NCBI GenBank assembly: GCA_964506325.1 | Contig: CAZDLO010000114.1 | Location: forward strand, 1 to 10,776 | Length of the DNA: 10,776 nucleotides | Source: CAINVV01 sp964506325 | GTDB lineage: Bacteria; Bacteroidota; Bacteroidia; Bacteroidales; Prolixibacteraceae | Direction of reading: 5' to 3' | In this document: positions 6,853 through 10,776 of the stretch, in pieces | Layout: each line of letters starts with the position of its first letter | How positions within the stretch are numbered: the stretch's first letter is position 1 | Program-made: the position numbers and the translations under genes | The notes under the pieces: model-generated | The model's database searches: none | Told to the model about the DNA's origin: nothing | Seen by the model: the letters and a program-made list of their open reading frames with translations, nothing else

Positions 6853-9471
6853 TTGACAACCTCTCAGAACAAATATGCCGAAACTCCGCTGATGAAGCAG
6901 TATTACGCTGTCAAGAACAAGTATCCTGACGCCGTTCTGTTGTTTCGTGTCGGAGACTTTTATGAAACCTTCGGAGAGGATGCGATCAAAACAGCTGAGA
7001 TATGCGGGATTACCCTAACGCGCAGGGCCAACGGATCTGCCAGTTTTGTGGAGTTGGCAGGTTTTCCCTATCATGCACTGGATACTTATCTGCCCAAACT
7101 TGTCAGGGCCGGCCAGCGGGTGGCAATCTGTGAACAGCTTGAAGACCCAAAGCTTACAAAGACGATCGTTAAAAGGGGAATAACTGAGCTGGTGACACCG
7201 GGTGTCTCCATCAATGACAATGTTCTGGAACACCGGGAGAACAACTTCCTGGCTTCGGTGCATATTGAAAAAAATATCGCCGGTGTTGCTTTCCTGGATA
7301 TTTCCACAGGAGAGTTCTTCACTGCAGAAGGAAGTTTCGAACACATTGACAAGCTGCTCAACAGCTTTCAGCCTAAGGAAGTGTTGTTTCAGAAAGGGAA
7401 GGAGAAATTGTTTACCGAACTCTTTGGCCCTAAATTTTACACCTACAAGCTAGACGACTGGGTGTATACCTTTGATGCCGCGAACGACAGGCTGCTGCGT
7501 CATTTTGAAACTGTCAACCTGAAAGGGTTCGGAATCCAGAACCTTGAATGCGGAATCATAGCCTCAGGCGCCATTCTTTATTACCTCGATATAACCCAGC
7601 ACAAGCAGGTAAACCATATAACCGCGTTGTCGCGTATTGATGAAGAGCAGTATGTATGGCTCGACCGTTTTACCATCCGCAACCTTGAGCTTTTTCATTC
7701 GATCAACGAGGGGGCCAAAACCCTTATCCAGGTTGTTGACAAAACAATATCTCCCATGGGAGCCAGGTTGTTGAAGCGATGGATAGCACTTCCGCTGAAA
7801 GCGACCGGAAAAATTCTTGAAAGGCAGGAAGTTGTAGCGAAACTGGTCGGTAGTCCGGAACTTTGCGGTGAGATCACAGCCCAGCTTCATCTCGTCGGCG
7901 ACCTGGAACGTATCATTTCCAAAGCCTCAACAGGCAGGATTAATCCAAGGGAGATGGTGCAGCTCAGGCATTCACTTGTTGCCATCTCAAGGATCAGGGA
8001 GCTCTGCGAAAATTCCGGAAATGATGTCCTGGTCAGGTTTGCAGAGCAACTCAATCCATGCCGCACGATCTGTGAACGGATCGAACGGGAAATGGTGGCT
8101 GAACCTCCGGTCATGATCGTCAAGGGCAATGTCATTGCACCCGGGGTATCCCCTGAGCTGGATGAACTCAGGATGCTTGCTTTTTCCGGGAAGGATTACC
8201 TCCGCCAGTTGCAGGAGCGTGAAAGCATCAGAACAGGCATCTCCAGCCTGAAAGTCTCGTACAACAACGTATTCGGCTATTTTATCGAGGTGCGTAATAT
8301 GCACAAGGATAAGGTGCCATCCGACTGGATCAGGAAACAGACACTCGTCAATGCAGAGCGCTACATCACGGAAGAACTGAAAGAGTATGAGGTCAAAATA
8401 CTGGGTGCCGAAGAGAGGATTCTCTCCCTTGAGACCAGCCTGTTTAATGAGTTAATAAATTCTCTCACTGAATATTACCAGGCAATACAGCTCAATTCGA
8501 ACCTTTCAGCCCAGGTGGATTGCCTTTGTTCATTTGCCTCGGTGGCTGTTCAGAATAAATACAGCCGTCCCGATGTAAATGACAGCGACCTTATTGATAT
8601 CAAAGGTGGACGGCATCCTGTAATAGAGCAGCAATTGCCGGTTGGAGAAAAATACATCGCCAACGATCTCCTGCTTGATAATACTGAACAGCAGATTATT
8701 ATGATTACCGGGCCCAATATGGCAGGGAAGTCTGCATTGCTCCGCCAGACTGCCCTCATTGTTCTGCTCGCCCAAATCGGATCCTATGTTCCGGCGGATG
8801 CTGCCAGCATTGGATACGTAGATAAAATTTTCACAAGGGTTGGCGCTTCGGATAATATTTCTTCCGGCGAATCCACCTTTATGGTTGAGATGACTGAAGC
8901 TGCCAGCATACTGAACAATATTTCGGACCGCAGCCTTATCCTGTTTGATGAGCTTGGCCGCGGAACCAGTACTTACGACGGGATATCGATTGCCTGGTCT
9001 ATCGTCGAGTACATTCATGAACACCCCCGGGCGAAGGCAAAAACCCTGTTCGCCACCCATTACCACGAATTGAACGAGATGGAGAAGTCCTTCGGACGGA
9101 TACGGAATTACAATGTTTCCATCAGGGAAATGGGTAAAAAAATTATTTTCCTCCGGAAACTGGTGCCGGGAGGCAGCAATCACAGTTTTGGCATTCATGT
9201 GGCCCAGATGGCAGGAATGCCCCGGAGTGTTGTGGCCAGGGCAGAAGATATCCTTTCCCGGATGGAGAAAAGCAACAGAAAGGATTACCCTGCTAAACCT
9301 GTTGGAGACCTTGCCCAAAACAGGGAGGGCTTCCAGTTAAGTTTTTTTCAGCTCGACGATCCGGTACTGAAGCAGATCCGGGATGAAATCAGGAACCTCG
9401 ACATCAACAGTATGTCGCCGCTGGAGGCACTGAACAAGCTGAATGAGATCAAAAAAATTATTGGAATTTAA
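6853..9471 (+). CDS. mutS: DNA mismatch repair protein MutS
   Basis: MutS dimers bind mispaired or looped bases and recruit MutL to start repair. This 872-residue protein is complete. The mismatch-reading F-x-E is F36-Y37-E38, within GDFYETFGEDA. The connector, lever and clamp domains fill the middle. The ATPase has Walker A GPNMAGKS (620-627), signature SSGESTF (670-676), Walker B LILFDE ending in D699-E700, then GRGTST, and H736 in ATHYHEL. Near the C-terminus QLSFF (828-832) resembles a sliding-clamp binding motif, followed by a dimerisation tail. The start must be TTG at 6853: an in-frame stop lies at 6841-6843, and the first ATG (codon 14) falls inside the conserved LMKQY segment. TTG places F-x-E at 36 and 38, the same numbers as in E. 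coli MutS. It begins 62 bases after lnb with no terminator between them. Confidence 0.97.
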   Translation: MTTSQNKYAETPLMKQYYAVKNKYPDAVLLFRVGDFYETFGEDAIKTAEICGITLTRRANGSASFVELAGFPYHALDTYLPKLVRAGQRVAICEQLEDPKLTKTIVKRGITELVTPGVSINDNVLEHRENNFLASVHIEKNIAGVAFLDISTGEFFTAEGSFEHIDKLLNSFQPKEVLFQKGKEKLFTELFGPKFYTYKLDDWVYTFDAANDRLLRHFETVNLKGFGIQNLECGIIASGAILYYLDITQHKQVNHITALSRIDEEQYVWLDRFTIRNLELFHSINEGAKTLIQVVDKTISPMGARLLKRWIALPLKATGKILERQEVVAKLVGSPELCGEITAQLHLVGDLERIISKASTGRINPREMVQLRHSLVAISRIRELCENSGNDVLVRFAEQLNPCRTICERIEREMVAEPPVMIVKGNVIAPGVSPELDELRMLAFSGKDYLRQLQERESIRTGISSLKVSYNNVFGYFIEVRNMHKDKVPSDWIRKQTLVNAERYITEELKEYEVKILGAEERILSLETSLFNELINSLTEYYQAIQLNSNLSAQVDCLCSFASVAVQNKYSRPDVNDSDLIDIKGGRHPVIEQQLPVGEKYIANDLLLDNTEQQIIMITGPNMAGKSALLRQTALIVLLAQIGSYVPADAASIGYVDKIFTRVGASDNISSGESTFMVEMTEAASILNNISDRSLILFDELGRGTSTYDGISIAWSIVEYIHEHPRAKAKTLFATHYHELNEMEKSFGRIRNYNVSIREMGKKIIFLRKLVPGGSNHSFGIHVAQMAGMPRSVVARAEDILSRMEKSNRKDYPAKPVGDLAQNREGFQLSFFQLDDPVLKQIRDEIRNLDINSMSPLEALNKLNEIKKIIGI

Positions 9472-9530
9472 TTGCAGGGTCATCCGGAACTATTCTGTCC
9501 AATTATGATTAATAAAAATGAGAAGAATAT

Positions 9531-9538
9531 TAACTTTA
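9531..9538 (+). promoter_or_regulatory. Possible promoter element before mscL
   Basis: TAACTTTA matches seven of the eight positions of TAnnTTTG and lies 53 bases before the mscL start. No -33 box is convincing. The 120-base gap between mutS and mscL is very A/T-rich and holds no strong hairpin; nothing else in it can be supported. Confidence 0.3.
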
Positions 9539-9591
9539 TACCAAATAATTTCAGCATAATACGATTTTACTAACCTTTAAATTTAAATACC

Positions 9592-10014
9592 ATGAGTATC
9601 GGGAAAGAGTTCAAGGAGTTTGCCATGCGGGGCAATGTTGTTGATATGGCTGTTGGTATCATTATCGGAGCTGCATTCGGAAAAATTATCACTTCATTTG
9701 TATCGGATGTCCTGTTGCCACCATTGGGAATGATTATTGGCGGCACTGATTTTACCTCCTTCAAAATCCAGCTGAGTGAACCTGTTATTTCAGCAGGGAA
9801 AATCGTATCCCAGGGGGCAAGTCTCAATTATGGCAATTTCATCCAGGTTACCATTGATTTCATTATCATCGCATTTGCCATCTTCATGATGATCAAGATG
9901 ATGAACCGTTTCATGAAAAAGAACGAAGTTCCTGCTGCGCCTGCTGCACCGCCTGCACCCTCCAGGGAAGAGCTTTTGCTGACCGAAATCCGAGATCTGC
10001 TTAAAAACAAATAG
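9592..10014 (+). CDS. mscL: Large-conductance mechanosensitive channel MscL
   Basis: MscL is a pentameric inner-membrane pore that opens under membrane tension and releases solutes during sudden osmotic downshift. The 140-residue protein has the whole family plan. A short N-terminal amphipathic helix (3-12) leads into the conserved RGNVVDMAVGIIIGAAFGKI (13-32) of the pore-lining first helix and LLPPLGMIIGG (41-51). A periplasmic loop of about 35 residues follows, then the second helix (about 84-104). An Ala/Pro-rich linker (112-123) and a cytoplasmic helix SREELLLTEIRDLLKNK (124-140) form the C-terminal bundle. The length is normal. It probably has its own promoter, since 120 A/T-rich bases separate it from mutS. 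No clear terminator follows. Confidence 0.97.
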   Translation: MSIGKEFKEFAMRGNVVDMAVGIIIGAAFGKIITSFVSDVLLPPLGMIIGGTDFTSFKIQLSEPVISAGKIVSQGASLNYGNFIQVTIDFIIIAFAIFMMIKMMNRFMKKNEVPAAPAAPPAPSREELLLTEIRDLLKNK

Positions 10015-10066
10015 GGATACACGAACCTAAGGTTTTCGCGGGTGGTGGTTTTGTTTTCATCCGCAA

Positions 10067-10095
10067 TTGGCTAAAGCCTTGACATACTAATTTTT
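10067..10095 (+). promoter_or_regulatory. Weak candidate promoter before the fucosidase gene
   Basis: TTG at 10067-10069 and TAATTTTT at 10088-10095 are 18 bases apart, a reasonable distance for the Bacteroidota -33 and -7 boxes, but the -7 element lacks the final G. The rest of the 93-base gap after mscL contains a weak 7-bp stem (10038-10044 with 10058-10064, one G-T pair) without a T tract. I make no firm call here. Confidence 0.25.
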
Positions 10096-10107
10096 AGAAC
10101 GAAGAAA

Positions 10108-10776
10108 ATGATGAAGAGGCGATGGTTGCCATTGTTATACCTGGTTTTATCTGCCAGTAATCCAATATTTGGACAGGAAGCAGGATCAACTTCCAATTAC
10201 GTGAACATTCCTGCCGGTGAGTCTCTCTCTGGGATTGTGCGCCTGGCTGCCAGTGTAACTCCATCTCCCCGGCAGTTGAGATGGCAGGAACTGGAACTTA
10301 CGGCATTTTTTCACTTTGGAGTCAATACCTTTACAGACAGGGAATGGGGAGAAGGAACCGAAAAGGAGGAAATCTTCAATCCTTCCCAACTGGATGCAGG
10401 TCAGTGGGTGTCGGCCTGCAAGGACGCCGGCATCAAACAGGTGATCCTGACCGCCAAGCATCACGACGGTTTTTGTTTGTGGCCCAGTACCCTCACTGAA
10501 CATTCCGTTAAAAACTCACCCTGGAAGTCGGGCAAAGGGGATGTTGTCAGGGAGGTTGCAGAGGCTTGTCACAAGTACAACATGGGATTTGGTGTCTATC
10601 TTTCCCCCTGGGACAGGAATTGCAGGTTATACGGCACAGAGGCATACAATGATTATTTTGTAGGCCAGCTGACTGAATTGCTCACAAATTACGGGAAAGT
10701 CGATGAAGTCTGGTTCGATGGTGCCTGTGGCGAAGGACCAAACGGAAAGAAGCAGGAATACGATTTCGAACGATGG
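10108..10776 (+). CDS. GH29 alpha-L-fucosidase, secreted, 3' end outside window
   Basis: GH29 enzymes remove terminal alpha-L-fucose from glycans by a retaining mechanism. The 223 codons present are open to the right edge; members usually run to 450-700 residues, so about half or more is missing. A signal peptide covers about 1-22 (MMKRR, a hydrophobic core, IFG before Q23), giving export to the periplasm or beyond; there is no lipobox. The catalytic barrel shows FFHFGVNTF (67-75), the family hallmark TAKHHDGFCLWPS (115-127), YLSPWDRN near 173-180, and VWFDGACGEGPNG, in which D204 of WFDG should be the catalytic nucleophile. The acid/base residue lies beyond the edge. The GACGEGPNGK segment after the nucleophile resembles the subfamily GH29-B enzymes (alpha-1,3/1,4-fucosidases), but that assignment is tentative. 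A second ATG at codon 2 is an equally possible start. Confidence 0.92.
   Translation, partial: MMKRRWLPLLYLVLSASNPIFGQEAGSTSNYVNIPAGESLSGIVRLAASVTPSPRQLRWQELELTAFFHFGVNTFTDREWGEGTEKEEIFNPSQLDAGQWVSACKDAGIKQVILTAKHHDGFCLWPSTLTEHSVKNSPWKSGKGDVVREVAEACHKYNMGFGVYLSPWDRNCRLYGTEAYNDYFVGQLTELLTNYGKVDEVWFDGACGEGPNGKKQEYDFERW

Noticed and set aside
8530..9318. A 262-codon open frame on the reverse strand inside mutS
   Set aside because: It lies fully opposite the conserved mutS ATPase region, has no recognisable domain, and its sequence is explained by codon bias on the coding strand. The same reasoning removes the other long reverse or alternate frames within secDF, lolD, lnb and mutS.
10015..10080. 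Hairpins after mscL (AACC/GGTT, a 7-bp stem at 10038-10064, and GGCTAAAGCC)
   Set aside because: Each is short or has a poor loop, and none is followed by a run of T, so I could not call a terminator.

Overview
The window looks like chromosomal housekeeping DNA from a member of the Bacteroidota, probably a Bacteroidales- or Marinilabiliales-like lineage. Four things point there: a one-polypeptide SecDF of about 1,000 residues, two exact copies of the Bacteroidota -7 promoter element (TAnnTTTG, both reading TATCTTTG), start codons without Shine-Dalgarno sequences, and an Lnb-type protein (former DUF4105 N-terminal domain plus five membrane helices). The placement rests on protein and promoter style only; no rRNA or tRNA gene is present.

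All nine genes lie on the + strand. From left to right they are: secDF (131-3154), closed by a strong intrinsic terminator; a promoter followed by a tight tatA-lolD pair (3277-4216); a tRNA1(Val) A37 N6-methyltransferase (4301-5014); a small four-helix DUF1761 membrane protein (5107-5526); an Lnb-like lipoprotein N-acyltransferase (5612-6790); mutS with a TTG start (6853-9471); mscL (9592-10014); and the first 223 codons of a secreted GH29 alpha-L-fucosidase (10108 to the right edge). No intergenic stretch exceeds 130 bases.

The first half leans towards the cell envelope. SecDF assists Sec export, TatA belongs to the twin-arginine route, LolD would power release of lipoproteins from the inner membrane, and Lnb would N-acylate mature lipoproteins. 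With only one strong terminator visible, the rest may be several short transcription units or read-through. The tRNA methyltransferase, MutS and MscL are unrelated household genes. The fucosidase at the right edge may open a glycan-degradation locus that continues outside the window.

I found no mobile element, CRISPR array, RNA gene, prophage or frameshifted gene, and nothing that I would call a previously undescribed system. The points worth a second look are modest: the lipoprotein and export clustering, the TTG start of mutS, the hendecad-like repeat in TatA, an Ala/Pro-rich insertion in SecD, and paired hairpins before lnb.
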